A stretch of 64,000 nt of DNA from Paramesorhizobium leguminum (GCF_003217235.1 NZ_QJTF01000017.1:1-64000); one strand, 5' to 3'. Shown: positions 38,255-47,915, counted from the stretch's first letter. Numbers and translations are program-made. The notes: a model not told the origin generated them from the sequence alone.

Positions 38255-39176
38255 AGAAGACGATCCTCTTGCGAAGCTGCCACTGGGCGAAGGTGAGCAC
38301 CGCGACGATGACGAAGAGCAGGATCGACAGCGTCGAGCCGTAGCCGAAGAAATGAAACTGGAAGGCCTGCTGGTAGAGGTAATAGACCAGCACCGTGGTC
38401 GAAAGGCCGGGGCCGCCCTGGGTGAGGATTGCGATCTGCGCGAACACCTGCAGCGAACCCACGATTGTGATGATCGAGGTGAGCAGGATGGTCGGACTGA
38501 TCAGCGGCAGCGTGATGCGGCGGAACTGCTTGAAGGCCGGCGCGCCGTCGATGCGCGCCGCCTCGTAAAGTTCGTTCGGCACGCCCTGCAGCGCCGCCAG
38601 AAACAGGATCATGTTGAGGCCGACATTCTTGAAGACCTGCACGACGATGACCGAAATCATCGCCGTCGTCTCCTCGCGAAGCCAGTTCGGCCCTTCGATA
38701 CCGAAAACCTGCAACATGCCATTGATGCCGCCGTTCTTCTGCAACAGAAAGCCCCAGACGATCGTCCAGGCGACGAGCGAAACGACGACCGGCGAGAAGA
38801 ACAGCGTGCGGAACACGGCAATGCCGGCAAGCTTCTGGTTGAGCAGGACCGCCAGCAACAGCGCCAGTGACATGTTCAGGACGACGAGGCCGACGGAGAA
38901 GATCGCGGTCGCGCCAAGCACTTCGCGAAGATTGGTATCCTCAATCACCATCCGGTAGTTCTGCGCGCCGGTATAGGTGAAGGTATTTGCCAGCACGTTC
39001 CACTCGTGCAGCGAATACCAGAAGACGAGCGCGAGCGGGATCAGCACGAAAATGACGATGCCGATCAGCTGCGGGGCGATGAACAGGAAGCCGGCGAGGC
39101 TGTCGCGCCGCGCCATCGTCCAGAACGGCTGCGAGGAGCGGCCCCTTGACGTTTCGTGATGCGGCGTGACAGCCAT
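38244..39176 (-). CDS. ABC sugar-type permease (MalF/UgpA-like)
   Basis: A 310-aa permease with six helices. The docking loop is ELYEAARIDGAPAFKQFRRI and the typical TQGGPGLSTTVLV lies near the end. ATG 39176 is 10 bases after the binding-protein gene; the longer frame to 39413 runs through that gene and is rejected. It forms the channel with the MalG-like partner. Confidence 0.92.
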   Translation of the reverse strand: MAVTPHHETSRGRSSQPFWTMARRDSLAGFLFIAPQLIGIVIFVLIPLALVFWYSLHEWNVLANTFTYTGAQNYRMVIEDTNLREVLGATAIFSVGLVVLNMSLALLLAVLLNQKLAGIAVFRTLFFSPVVVSLVAWTIVWGFLLQKNGGINGMLQVFGIEGPNWLREETTAMISVIVVQVFKNVGLNMILFLAALQGVPNELYEAARIDGAPAFKQFRRITLPLISPTILLTSIITIVGSLQVFAQIAILTQGGPGLSTTVLVYYLYQQAFQFHFFGYGSTLSILLFVIVAVLTFAQWQLRKRIVFYES

Positions 39177-39186
39177 TGCAAGCTCC

Positions 39187-40458
39187 TCAGCGCCGCAGAA
39201 GCGGGCCGAGCTGGCCGCAGATTTTCTGGAGCGTGCCGGGAACATCCGCTTCGGGGCGCCAGACGGCATCGAGATTGGAACGCACCGTCTGCTGGATCTG
39301 GGCAAAGCCGGTATGGCCGGGCATGACCTTGCCTGTCGCGATGCCTGATATAACCACCTTTTCGATCTGCTCTCGGCTGAGCAGCGGATTGGTCTTCTCC
39401 AGCACTTCGGCATTGAGCAGGGATTTGCGCGCCGAGGGGAAGAACTGGCTGAGCTTGGCCGAATTTTCCGGATTGGTCATGTAGGCGACGAATTGCGCGG
39501 CCGTTTCGACGTGTTTGCCCGATTGCATGACGCCGATGCCGGCCTGCCCGATCAGCGCATATTCGCCCGCCGGTCCCTTCGGCAGCGGCACAAGATCCCA
39601 GGCGAAGGGCTTGTCCTTCGGCAGCAGCGAGGCGCGGCTGATCTGGGTGATCGTCATCGCCGCATTGCCGGCGAAGAAATCGACATTTTCGCCCGGACCG
39701 GGCATCGCCTTCTTGGCGAAGATGGCGTCGTGAATGAACGAGACCGCGTCGGCCATCGGCTTTTCGGCCATGCTGCAGGTCTTGCCATCCTCGCTCCATG
39801 GCGAGGCGCCCCAGCCGTTCCAGACCGATGTCAGGTACTGCCAGTTCTGATAGTTGAAATCGCGAACGATCAGCCCGCCCTTGCCGGTTTTGCCGACGGC
39901 GGATGCGGCGGCGATGGCGTTCTCCCAGGTCCATTCGCCAGCGGCGATCATCTCCGCCGGTGTCTTTGCGCCGGCTGCCTTGATGAGATCGTTGTTGACG
40001 AACATCGCGAAGGGCGAGGTGGAAAACGGATAAGCGTAGAGCTTGCCATCTTGCGACCAGCGCTCGGTGGCGCCGGGGCTCACTTCGTCAAGATTGTAAC
40101 CCTTTGCCGCATTCAACGTGTCTGTCAGCGGGTAGAGAGCGCCGGACTTGACGAAATCATAGGCCGAGGTCTCGAATATCCAGGCCATGTCAGGGGCATT
40201 GCCCCCGGCGATCTGGGTCGTCAGCGCCGTCGTATAGGTATCGAACGGCAGCGACTCGTAGGTGACGCTGACATCAGGATGGTCCTTTTTAAAGCCTGCG
40301 GCAATCTCGTTGAACAGCTTCAGATGCGCCTCGTTGGCGCTCCAGATGGTCATGCGCAGATTGACCGCCTCCTGCGCCTGGGCAATGCCACTCCAACCGA
40401 GCGGCAGGGCAATCGCCATCGCGGCCACCGCCGATTTCCATGTTCTATGATATGCCAT
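39187..40458 (-). CDS. ABC sugar-type solute-binding protein
   Basis: A 423-aa family-1 binding protein. A signal peptide AAMAIALPLGWSGIAQA with a cleavage site near residue 28 is clear. Typical elements are FDTYTTALTTQIAGGNAPDM and GNAAMTITQISRASLL. It is the periplasmic receptor of the importer; the operon also includes an FAD oxidoreductase, so the ligand may be a compound that enzyme oxidises. The ligand cannot be named. Confidence 0.92.
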   Translation of the reverse strand: MAYHRTWKSAVAAMAIALPLGWSGIAQAQEAVNLRMTIWSANEAHLKLFNEIAAGFKKDHPDVSVTYESLPFDTYTTALTTQIAGGNAPDMAWIFETSAYDFVKSGALYPLTDTLNAAKGYNLDEVSPGATERWSQDGKLYAYPFSTSPFAMFVNNDLIKAAGAKTPAEMIAAGEWTWENAIAAASAVGKTGKGGLIVRDFNYQNWQYLTSVWNGWGASPWSEDGKTCSMAEKPMADAVSFIHDAIFAKKAMPGPGENVDFFAGNAAMTITQISRASLLPKDKPFAWDLVPLPKGPAGEYALIGQAGIGVMQSGKHVETAAQFVAYMTNPENSAKLSQFFPSARKSLLNAEVLEKTNPLLSREQIEKVVISGIATGKVMPGHTGFAQIQQTVRSNLDAVWRPEADVPGTLQKICGQLGPLLRR

Positions 40459-40488
40459 TCCCGTTCTTCCTCCAAAGATGGGTTAATT

Positions 40489-42090
40489 TTAGTAAGCAGC
40501 GACCTCCGGCCACCGGATTTCAATGCCCTCGCGGGTCAGCGCCGTCTGGAAATCATGAAGGCGCGCGTCCTCTTCCTGCACCTGATGCGGCGTAAGCCCC
40601 TTCTCAAGGCAATAAGCGGCGAGCATACCGGCCACTTCGCCGATGTTCCATTCGACTGGATGCAGGCGATAGCAGCCGTTGGTGATATGCGTCGTGCCGA
40701 TGTTCTTGCCTGCCGGGATCAGGTTCTTCACGCGTTCGGGTATGAGTGCGCCCAGCGGAATTTCGAACGGGCAGGACGGCACATCGACATAATTGTCGCC
40801 GCCGGTAGAGGGATGCAGGTCGATGCGGTACATGCCGATGCCGACGCTATCACGATAACGAACCGCCCCCTTGTCGCCGCGTACCGTGTAGGACAGGTCC
40901 TGCTCGACGATGCGGGTGACGGGCTTGATGCGGCGGCTCTCGCGGATATAGGGCGCCATGGCGAGCCCGTGTTCGGTACCGGTGATGTCGCCGCGCAAGC
41001 GCAGGCCACGGAAACCCTGCCCGCCATCGAGGCGCGGAGCCTCCGTCTGCAGCCAGTAGAACACCGAATAGGAAAGATCGGCGGCGGATTTCAGGTGCTG
41101 CGCCTTCTCTTCCTCGGAGATATCGATGATCGTGCCGTCCATGTAGTCGATCATCGGCCAGTTCACGAGGCAGATGTCGGATTTGTAGAAGCCCGGCGCA
41201 AAGTTGTTGCGCGCGGCAATGCGGCGAAAGGTCCAGAGGTTCTCATCGCCCCCGCCCTTGCGCTGGTCGGCATCGACCAGCAGCGGATCGTCATCGGGAT
41301 TAGGCGTGAACGAGCGCGTGGTATGCTCCAGCGTACGCGGGTGCGGCGCGGTGAAGCCAAGCAGCGGGCCACCCCAGAAATGCGGCTGGACCTCGCGCCA
41401 GTAGTCGTAATTGTCCGGTTTGTCGATCGTCTGGTCGCCATCGACGTGATCGATCGCAAAGCAGATCGAAACGGCCTGGACATTGTCCGGCTGGGCCACT
41501 CCCGGCGCGCTCGGCTCGCCGGTATCGGACTGGGCTTCGAAGCCTTTCGCATATTCCGTGCCGGTCATTGGCAACAGATCGCCAAGCTCGGTAGCGTCGA
41601 GAATATAATCGGCGGAAATGATGATCTTCGCGCCGCTATCGCGATGCCGGACCGTGACGGAACGGACGGTGTCACCATCGACATCGGTCGCGACGGGCCG
41701 GTAGGGCTGCAACACCTTGAGCCTGCCCGAGCCGATGTAGGGCATCAGCATGCTTTCCATGACGGCAAGGCTGACGCGCGGTTCAGCGCAGATGCGGCTG
41801 ACCCAGCCAGCGCCGGGATTGAGGTCGCCCCAGGCGCGCGCGCTTGTCGTCAGCGGGTAGTGGTCACGGTAATATTGCCGCACGCCGTTGCGCAATTTGC
41901 GGCACGAGCGCGTGATGCCGAACTGCTCGACCCATGTATGTTCGTCCGAAGGCACGGCCTGGCTGGTCAATTGACCGCCGATCCAGTCGTATTCTTCCGT
42001 CATGATGACGCTACGACCGGCGCGCGCGGCGCCCAGCGCCGCCGCCACGCCGCCGAGGCCGCCACCCACCACAAGAATATCTGCTCGCAT
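40489..42090 (-). CDS. FAD-dependent oxidoreductase
   Basis: A 533-aa flavoprotein. The N-terminal Rossmann fold ADILVVGGGLGGVAAALGAA binds FAD, followed by EYDWIGGQLTSQAVPSDEH. The family (FAD_oxidored, PF12831-like) acts on many small organic substrates; the reaction is not known here. The C-terminal segment VKNLIPAGKNIGTTHITNG is also typical of the group. ATG 42090 is preferred over TTG 42099, with GAGAGAG directly upstream. It is first in the operon after the LacI gene, before the importer genes, so it probably works on the imported compound. Confidence 0.85.
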   Translation of the reverse strand: MRADILVVGGGLGGVAAALGAARAGRSVIMTEEYDWIGGQLTSQAVPSDEHTWVEQFGITRSCRKLRNGVRQYYRDHYPLTTSARAWGDLNPGAGWVSRICAEPRVSLAVMESMLMPYIGSGRLKVLQPYRPVATDVDGDTVRSVTVRHRDSGAKIIISADYILDATELGDLLPMTGTEYAKGFEAQSDTGEPSAPGVAQPDNVQAVSICFAIDHVDGDQTIDKPDNYDYWREVQPHFWGGPLLGFTAPHPRTLEHTTRSFTPNPDDDPLLVDADQRKGGGDENLWTFRRIAARNNFAPGFYKSDICLVNWPMIDYMDGTIIDISEEEKAQHLKSAADLSYSVFYWLQTEAPRLDGGQGFRGLRLRGDITGTEHGLAMAPYIRESRRIKPVTRIVEQDLSYTVRGDKGAVRYRDSVGIGMYRIDLHPSTGGDNYVDVPSCPFEIPLGALIPERVKNLIPAGKNIGTTHITNGCYRLHPVEWNIGEVAGMLAAYCLEKGLTPHQVQEEDARLHDFQTALTREGIEIRWPEVAAY

Positions 42091-42103
42091 CTCTCTCAAT
42101 TGT

Positions 42104-43165
42104 CTAAATCCGTCTTATTGCAGGGCCCAAGCGGGGCAGGTTCGAGGGGGCCGGCCCAAGGGTTTCGCCCTCGACCGGATCGCAGGTAAGAAGAATCTGG
42201 TCGCCGGCGCTGCCGGTCTCGATGCGGTTCACCAGCATGGCGGTCGCCTGCCGTCCCATCTCCTCGCGCGGGATCGTGTAGGAGGTGAAGCGCACAGGGC
42301 TGCGACTGGCGCGGATATGGCTGCCAAGCACGATCATGGAAAAATCCCGCGGCACGGAAAGCCCGCGTTCGCGTGCGAGCGCTTCGACGCGGACCGCATC
42401 CGCCAGTTCGATGAAGAATGCCGCCGTAGCGCCACTGCCAAGGATCGCATCGAGTATCTCGCCAGCCGGCCGGTTGACGTCATTTACATGGAGGACAAGC
42501 TCGGTCCCCTCCCCCAGCGCGGAGGCGAAGCCCCGCCAGCGGTCGACGATGGATTCGGCAGGGCCATCCGGGCCGATATAGGCGAGCCTCATATGACCGA
42601 GCGCCCTCCCCTTCTCGACAAGCTGCCGCGTGGCCGCGGCATAATCGCCGCCGACATAAGGAACGGGTCCGCCGGCATCCTCACGGCGGCCGATTGCTAC
42701 GAATGGATAATCCTCCGCCACCAGCCGAGCCAGTTCCTTGCGGTCGAATTCGCGGCCCAGCACCAGGCAACCATCGGCGATCCTCAGCCGGTTGCCCTCG
42801 GAAAAGATCTTGCGGTTGCCACCCACGCCTGCGCTGGTCAGGAGCAGGAGATCGTAATTCTGCTGCTGCGCCGCTTCCTCTATGCCGAGCAGGAAAGGCG
42901 CGAAGAAATCGGCCTGCTCGCTCGGGAATGCCGGTTCGTAGGTGAACACGCCCAGAATCCGGTTCAGGCCCTTCGCCATGCGCCTTGCGATCGGATCGGC
43001 GACATATCCCGTTGTGCGAATGACGCGCTGGACCCGTTCCCGGGTTTCCTGCGGAATACGCGCGAGAGTCGCCGGCGCGCCATTCAGAACAAGCGAGACC
43101 GTCGCCTGACTGACACCGGCCAGTTTCGCAATATCATTCTGAGTGAGCCGCCTGTTCCCTGCCAC
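42104..43165 (-). CDS. LacI-family transcriptional regulator
   Basis: A 353-aa LacI/GalR regulator. The helix-turn-helix is TQNDIAKLAGVSQATVSLVL, the hinge TTGYVADPIARRMAKGL, then a periplasmic-binding-like sensor domain. The start is GTG 43165 with GGGGAGGAG 6 bases upstream; the codon at 43189 is less likely. It is followed by the FAD oxidoreductase gene after 13 bases, so it is co-transcribed with the operon it controls. Two palindromic operators lie just upstream of its start. Confidence 0.9.
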   Translation of the reverse strand: MAGNRRLTQNDIAKLAGVSQATVSLVLNGAPATLARIPQETRERVQRVIRTTGYVADPIARRMAKGLNRILGVFTYEPAFPSEQADFFAPFLLGIEEAAQQQNYDLLLLTSAGVGGNRKIFSEGNRLRIADGCLVLGREFDRKELARLVAEDYPFVAIGRREDAGGPVPYVGGDYAAATRQLVEKGRALGHMRLAYIGPDGPAESIVDRWRGFASALGEGTELVLHVNDVNRPAGEILDAILGSGATAAFFIELADAVRVEALARERGLSVPRDFSMIVLGSHIRASRSPVRFTSYTIPREEMGRQATAMLVNRIETGSAGDQILLTCDPVEGETLGPAPSNLPRLGPAIRRI

Positions 43166-43195
43166 GCAGTGCTCCTCCCCAAAGCGCAAAAATTT

Positions 43196-43228
43196 GCTAA
43201 TACGTATTAGCTGTTAATGCGCATTAGC
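43196..43228. promoter_or_regulatory. Tandem LacI-type operators
   Basis: GCTAATACGTATTAGC (43196-43211) is a perfect 16-bp palindrome, and GTTAATGCGCATTAGC (43213-43228) is a close second copy. Their centres are 17 bases apart. Both have the central CG or GC expected for LacI-family sites. They lie 31-63 bases before the lacI GTG, so they probably control the leftward lacI-oxidoreductase-importer operon. Confidence 0.75.
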
Positions 43229-43273
43229 ACTATTTTCAGCGGGCGTGTCAAGGGACGTTCGCGCGCCATCGCC

Positions 43274-44041
43274 TCATTGCGTGCCGGGCAGCAGATGCCG
43301 TCCCTCATAGGCCAGCGACGTTTCGATCAGTTCTCGGGCATAGGGATGCACCGCCTCGGCGCGTTCCAGCGCGGTGCGGTTCAGGACCTCGACGATATCG
43401 CCGCGCTGCATGATGGCAAAGCGGTCGCACATATAGGAGACGACCGCCAGATCATGCGTCACCATGATGGAGGTGAAGCCGCGCTCCTGCCGCAGCCGGG
43501 TGAGCAGATTGAGGATCTCCGCCTGCACCGAGACATCAAGCGCCGAGGTGGGCTCATCGAGCAAGAGCAGCGCGGGGTCGAGGATCAGCGCGCGGGCGAT
43601 GGCGACGCGCTGGCGCTGGCCGCCGGACAATTGGTGCGGGTAGCGGTCAAGGAAATCGACCGGCAGACCGACATCGGCGATCGCCCGGCGAATACGCCCT
43701 TCCCGGCGGTCGAGGCCGTGGATACGCAGCGGTTCGCTCAAGGCGGTGCGGATCGACTGACGCGGATGCAGCGAGCCATAGGGGTCCTGAAACACCATCT
43801 GCACCATGCGGCAGCGTTCAACCGGGGCCATGTCGCGAACGGGTGTGCCGCCAAGCCTGATATCGCCGGTCCAGAAGCCGTTCAGCATCGAAATGCAGCG
43901 CAGAACGGTCGATTTACCCGACCCGCTTTCGCCAATGAGGCCGAAACACTCGCCGGGCTCGACATGGAAGGACACATCCGGCAGCATCTTGGTGGCGCCG
44001 AAGGTGATCGACAGATTGTTCGCAGTGACGGCGATGCTCAC
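43274..44041 (-). CDS. Peptide-type ABC ATP-binding protein (OppF-like)
   Basis: A 255-aa ATPase of the oligopeptide/dipeptide group. Walker A GESGSGKSTVLRCISM, signature LSGGQRQRVAIARALI, Walker B ALLLLDEPTSALDVSVQ. The start GTG 44041 overlaps the stop of the OppD-like gene (GTGA) and has GGGAG upstream. Compared with canonical OppF the C-terminal extension is short. It is last in the oppB-oppC-oppD-oppF order on the minus strand. Confidence 0.9.
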   Translation of the reverse strand: MSIAVTANNLSITFGATKMLPDVSFHVEPGECFGLIGESGSGKSTVLRCISMLNGFWTGDIRLGGTPVRDMAPVERCRMVQMVFQDPYGSLHPRQSIRTALSEPLRIHGLDRREGRIRRAIADVGLPVDFLDRYPHQLSGGQRQRVAIARALILDPALLLLDEPTSALDVSVQAEILNLLTRLRQERGFTSIMVTHDLAVVSYMCDRFAIMQRGDIVEVLNRTALERAEAVHPYARELIETSLAYEGRHLLPGTQ

Positions 44042-44877
44042 GATTGAATCTCCCGGCTCCATGGCGCGCTGCGGTCGAGCACCGGCAGCGGTGTACGCGG
44101 GCCGCCGATACGGGGCTGCGCCGCCATCAGGCCGCGCGTATAGGGGTGGCTGGCATTGTCGAGATCGCGGGCGGCCAGGGTTTCGACAACGCGCCCGGCG
44201 AACATGACCATTACCCGGTCGCAGAAATTGCGCACGAGGTTCAGATCATGGCTGATGATGATGAGCCCGATGCCGCGCTCCCTGACCAGATCCTCAAGGA
44301 TCTTGAGCACGCTGAGCCGTACGGTCACGTCCAAGGCTGAGGTCGGCTCATCGGCAATGACAATGCGCGGATCGGCAAGCAGCATCATGGCGATCATGAT
44401 CCGCTGCCCCATGCCGCCTGACACCTCATGCGGGTAGAGGCTATAGACCCGTTCCGGCTCGCGGATTTTCACCGCCTCCAGCATATCAAGCGATTTCTCA
44501 CGCGCCTCGCGTTTCGATATCTTGAAATGCCGGAGCAGCGTTTCCGCAATCTGGTCGCCGACGCGGTGGATCGGGTTCAGCGAATATTGCGGGTCTTGCA
44601 GGATCATGGAAATCTGCCGCCCCCGGATTTTCAGCATCTCCGCCTCGCTGAGCTTGAGGAGGTCCGTTCCCAGAAAATCCATCCGGTCGGCGCCGATCCG
44701 CGCATCGGGCAGAAGCCGCATCAGCGCCCGGCCCATGGTGGATTTGCCGGACCCGCTTTCACCGACGATGCCAAGCCGCTCGCGGCCAAGTGTGAATGAA
44801 ACCCGCCTCACCGCATCGCTCCCGGCATTGCCATAGCGGACGCTCAAATTTTGCACGTCGAGCAGAATATCGCTCAT
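44038..44877 (-). CDS. Peptide-type ABC ATP-binding protein (OppD-like)
   Basis: A 279-aa ATPase. Walker A GESGSGKSTMGRALM, signature EVSGGMGQRIMIAMMLLADP, Walker B IVIADEPTSALDVTVR. Following the ATPase core, SHPYTRGLMAAQPRIG is the C-terminal motif of peptide-transporter ATPases. It starts with AAGGA upstream of ATG 44877, one base after the OppC-like stop. The two ATPases form the motor of the importer. Confidence 0.92.
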   Translation of the reverse strand: MSDILLDVQNLSVRYGNAGSDAVRRVSFTLGRERLGIVGESGSGKSTMGRALMRLLPDARIGADRMDFLGTDLLKLSEAEMLKIRGRQISMILQDPQYSLNPIHRVGDQIAETLLRHFKISKREAREKSLDMLEAVKIREPERVYSLYPHEVSGGMGQRIMIAMMLLADPRIVIADEPTSALDVTVRLSVLKILEDLVRERGIGLIIISHDLNLVRNFCDRVMVMFAGRVVETLAARDLDNASHPYTRGLMAAQPRIGGPRTPLPVLDRSAPWSREIQS

Positions 44878-44878
44878 T

Positions 44879-45763
44879 TCAGCGTCCTTTCTGCTTGGGA
44901 TCGAGCGCGTCACGCAAGCCGTCGCCCAGAAGGTTAAAGGCGAGGCTGACGCTGACGATCGCAATGCCGGGGAAGAGGACGAGCCAGCTGCTGTCGATCA
45001 TATAGCGTCGTCCGGTCGCGATCATCGCGCCCCATTCCGGCAGGGGCGGCTGCGCGCCGAGGCCGAGGAAGCCAAGGCCCGCAGCGGTGAGGATCACAGT
45101 CGCCATGTTGAGGGTCAGGCGGATGATGACCGAGGGCAGGCACATCGGCACGATGGATTTGATAATGATCCGCGCGCTGGAGGCCCCCTGCAACCGCGCC
45201 GCCGCTATGTAATCGGCCCTGCGGATGGTCATCGTCTCGGCCCGGGCGAGACGCGCGATGGGCGGCCAGGCGGTGAGCGCGATGGCGATGATGGCGTTGC
45301 GCAAATTCGGGCCCAGCGCCGCGACGAAGGCGAGCGACAGGATGAGGCTTGGAAAGGACAGGAATATGTCGGTGATGCGCATCATGATGGTGTCGTAGCG
45401 CCCGCCGAAATAGCCGGCCGTCGTGCCGACGAGCAGCCCGACGGGCCCGACGATGACAGTGACGAGCGCGATGATCGTGAGGCTGATGCGGGCGCCATGA
45501 ACAACTCGGCTGAAGATATCGCGGCCCAGCTCATCCGTGCCGAACAGATGGCCATTGCCGGGCGGCTGCAGCACATTGTCGAGGTTCTGCATGTAAGGAT
45601 CGTGGGTGGCGATGAGGGGCGCGAAAAGCGCGGTGAGGCAGAGAATGGAGATAACGATCAACCCGAAAGCAGCCGTCGGGCTCATCATCAGCGTGCGCAA
45701 CAGGCTGATGGCTTGACCGATGAAAGGGATACGGCGCGTATGAGCGGTGTCGGTAGTGGCCAT
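44879..45763 (-). CDS. Peptide-type ABC permease (OppC-like)
   Basis: A 294-aa permease. The N-terminal LIATHDPYMQNLDNVLQPPG and HLFGTDELGRDIFSRVVHGA are the OppC/DppC hallmarks; the docking loop is around IIKSIVPMCLPSVI. Its start codon shares one base with the OppB-like stop (TAATG), showing coupling. The long frame to 46585 includes a different gene and is rejected. Confidence 0.93.
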   Translation of the reverse strand: MATTDTAHTRRIPFIGQAISLLRTLMMSPTAAFGLIVISILCLTALFAPLIATHDPYMQNLDNVLQPPGNGHLFGTDELGRDIFSRVVHGARISLTIIALVTVIVGPVGLLVGTTAGYFGGRYDTIMMRITDIFLSFPSLILSLAFVAALGPNLRNAIIAIALTAWPPIARLARAETMTIRRADYIAAARLQGASSARIIIKSIVPMCLPSVIIRLTLNMATVILTAAGLGFLGLGAQPPLPEWGAMIATGRRYMIDSSWLVLFPGIAIVSVSLAFNLLGDGLRDALDPKQKGR

Positions 45764-46785
45764 TAGCGCGTCCTCGGATCGAATACCCGGTAAAGAATGT
45801 CGGACAACATGTTGAGCGCGATGAAGATGACGCCCACGAGGAGCACGCAGGTCATCACCGCGTTCATATCGCCGATGATCAGATTGCTGGTGAGATATTG
45901 CCCGAAGCCGGGCCACGCAAAGACCGTCTCCACCAGCACCGCGCCCTCGAGCAGCGAGCCATAGGCCAGCGCCACGATGGTGATGAGCTGGACGCGGATG
46001 TTGGCGAAGGCGTGCCGCCAGATCGTCTGCCGCTTCGACAGGCCTTTGACCCGCGCGGTGACGATATATTCCTGCCCCAGCTGGTCCAGCATGAAGCTGC
46101 GCACCATGCGGGTGATATAGGCCGAGGAGGCATAGCCCAGAAGCAGCGCGGGCAGGATCAGATGCCGGAGCGCGGAGAGGAAAATGTCGATGCGTCCGGC
46201 AAGCAGGCTGTCGATGAGGAGAAATCCAGTGGGCGTCGGGATTTCGCCGGTATAGAAGAAATCCATCCGCCCGCTGCCGCCGGCCCAGCCGAGCCATGCA
46301 TAGAAGACGAGAAGCCCAAGCATACCGGTCCAGAAGATCGGCATCGAATGGCCCATCAGGCTGAACACCCGGATGGCATGGTCCTGCCAGCGGTCCTTGT
46401 TGACCGCCGCCAGCACGCCGAGCGGAATGCCGAGCCCCGCGCCTAGCAGGATGGCGAGTGTCGCCAGCTCGATGGTCGCGGGGAAAACGTGCAGGATGTC
46501 CTGGATGACCGGGTGGCCGGTGCGGATGGAGGTGCCGAAATCGCCGGTGGCGACGTTCTTCAGATAGACGGCAAACTGCTCCCACATCGGGCGGTCCAGC
46601 CCCAATTGCCGGTACACCTGCTCATAGGTTTCCTGACTGGCATCCTCGCCGATCATCGCCCGGACCGGATCGGCAGGCATGACGCGGCCGATGACGAATG
46701 TCAGCAAAAGCAGCCCGAACAGGGTGGCCGCAATCGACACCGCCTGCTGCCGGAGCCCTTGAAATCGTGCCTTCCCCAAAGACAT
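45763..46785 (-). CDS. Peptide-type ABC permease (OppB-like)
   Basis: A 340-aa permease of the OppB/DppB type: GRVMPADPVRAMIGEDAS near the start, the helices, and LIIGDMNAVMTCVLLVG near the end. GGGAGGAG precedes the ATG. It starts the leftward transporter operon. A GntR-type box lies about 250 bases upstream. The binding protein is not in this operon but is encoded at 49382-50977 on the other strand. Ligand may be a small peptide or a sugar-acid derivative. Confidence 0.93.
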   Translation of the reverse strand: MSLGKARFQGLRQQAVSIAATLFGLLLLTFVIGRVMPADPVRAMIGEDASQETYEQVYRQLGLDRPMWEQFAVYLKNVATGDFGTSIRTGHPVIQDILHVFPATIELATLAILLGAGLGIPLGVLAAVNKDRWQDHAIRVFSLMGHSMPIFWTGMLGLLVFYAWLGWAGGSGRMDFFYTGEIPTPTGFLLIDSLLAGRIDIFLSALRHLILPALLLGYASSAYITRMVRSFMLDQLGQEYIVTARVKGLSKRQTIWRHAFANIRVQLITIVALAYGSLLEGAVLVETVFAWPGFGQYLTSNLIIGDMNAVMTCVLLVGVIFIALNMLSDILYRVFDPRTR

Positions 46786-46917
46786 CGCTCCTCCCTCGAT
46801 GTTATCTTGACTTATTAGAGCGGCTCACTCTGCACCGTCATTCTCGGACGTATCCGAGAACGCGAAAAGCTCCTGCCATGCCGGTGGATTACAAAATCAT
46901 CCCGGCGTGGGGTGAAG

Positions 46918-46998
46918 CTATATTTCGGCGTTGCGGGTGAGAACCTGACGCGGCTTGCCGGGCCTGCTGACGATAACTGAATGGTGATTTTCTGGCAT
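46918..46998 (-). other. Short reading frame with strong ribosome binding site
   Basis: Leftward from ATG 46998 a 26-codon frame (ending RNAEI) has GGGAGGAG 4 bases upstream. It lies between the GntR box at 47039-47047 and the transporter operon. It may be a leader peptide or the truncated start of a lost gene; I do not recognise it. The remaining bases of 46786-47042 hold nothing else I can support. Confidence 0.25.
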
Positions 46999-47038
46999 CG
47001 GCTCCTCCCGAATTGAGGCACCCTAGCCTATCCAAACA

Positions 47039-47047
47039 TGTATTACA
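47039..47047. promoter_or_regulatory. GntR box TGTATTACA, copy near opp operon
   Basis: TGTATTACA overlaps the end of the gntR gene and lies about 250 bases before the opp-type operon on the same strand. The inverted equivalent TGTAATACA occurs at 47916-47924 before the enolase-superfamily gene. The shared 9-bp core suggests co-regulation by this GntR. Confidence 0.45.
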
Positions 47048-47816
47048 AGTGCCGAACATGTGGCGTGCCGCCGCTGCGGGCTGGAAGCTCGTTTTCCCCA
47101 TCCGTCCGGGTCGCCCGACTGAGGAGAAGCGCGCGATAACGCTCCATAGAGCCGCGCAAATGATCGGCCATGTATTGCCGGGCGAGCGCGGAATCGCCTT
47201 GAATGATGGCATCGACGATTCGCCCGTGCTCTTCCTCGAGATGCAGATTGTAATCGCGTGGACGCTCTCCGACGGGGGCGCCCTGCAACTCGCCGCGGGG
47301 GATAATTCCCGAACGAATCAGTTGCAGGAATTCGGGAAAGCGCCGGTTCTGCGTCGCTTCGGCGATGGCATGGTGGAAATCATAGTCCGCATCGCGCGTC
47401 GACAGGCCCAGACGCAGGCATTCGGCAACTTTGCGATGCGCGTCGATGATCTTTTCCAGTTGCGAGGCCGAACGCCGCGCCGCTGCGAAAGCCGCCGCCT
47501 CGACCTCGAAAACCGTACGCAGCTCAAGCAGTTCGATAACGGACGAGATCCTGTCGACATTCAGCCCTGAGAACGGCGATTGCAGCGGCGCCCGCTCCAG
47601 AACGAAGACCCCCGCCCCTTTGCGCGATTCCACCAGCCCATCGGCGCGTAAGTTTGCGAAGGCCTCGCGGGCCACGGTGCGGCTCACGCCATAGCGCTCG
47701 GTCAGATCCTTTTCGCTCGGCAGGCGCGTACCGGGCGCATACGCCCCGGTCTCGATCGCCTGGCGCAAATCGCCGCTGATGCGGTGCACCATCGACTGCG
47801 TTCCTCCGGGCTGCAT
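47043..47816 (-). CDS. GntR-family regulator (FCD type)
   Basis: A 257-aa GntR regulator. RISGDLRQAIETGAYAPGTR, LPSEKDLTERYGVSRTVARE and KGAGVFVLERAP make the winged helix; the FCD effector domain has VIELLELRTVFEVEAAAFA and FHHAIAEATQNRRF. It is divergent from the enolase-superfamily gene (188-base spacer) and lies upstream of the opp-type operon in the same direction. This position fits a repressor of both units. Confidence 0.9.
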   Translation of the reverse strand: MQPGGTQSMVHRISGDLRQAIETGAYAPGTRLPSEKDLTERYGVSRTVAREAFANLRADGLVESRKGAGVFVLERAPLQSPFSGLNVDRISSVIELLELRTVFEVEAAAFAAARRSASQLEKIIDAHRKVAECLRLGLSTRDADYDFHHAIAEATQNRRFPEFLQLIRSGIIPRGELQGAPVGERPRDYNLHLEEEHGRIVDAIIQGDSALARQYMADHLRGSMERYRALLLSRATRTDGENELPARSGGTPHVRHL

Positions 47817-47915
47817 GGTTCACTCCTGATCTGTCGGCGCCCGCATTCAAAGCACACGGCAATACGACCGTGCAATCGGCAGGTCGCGGCAATCTGCAGG
47901 ACAATATCCATAACA

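Noticed and set aside
39493-42189. Long plus-strand open frame of about 900 codons
   Set aside because: It is antisense to the binding-protein and FAD oxidoreductase genes, which have clear domain motifs. GC-rich DNA gives such long shadow frames.
45382-46585. A single long frame joining the OppC gene to sequence over the OppB gene
   Set aside because: The N-terminal part is a shadow of the OppB gene; OppC has its own start at 45763 with TAATG overlap.
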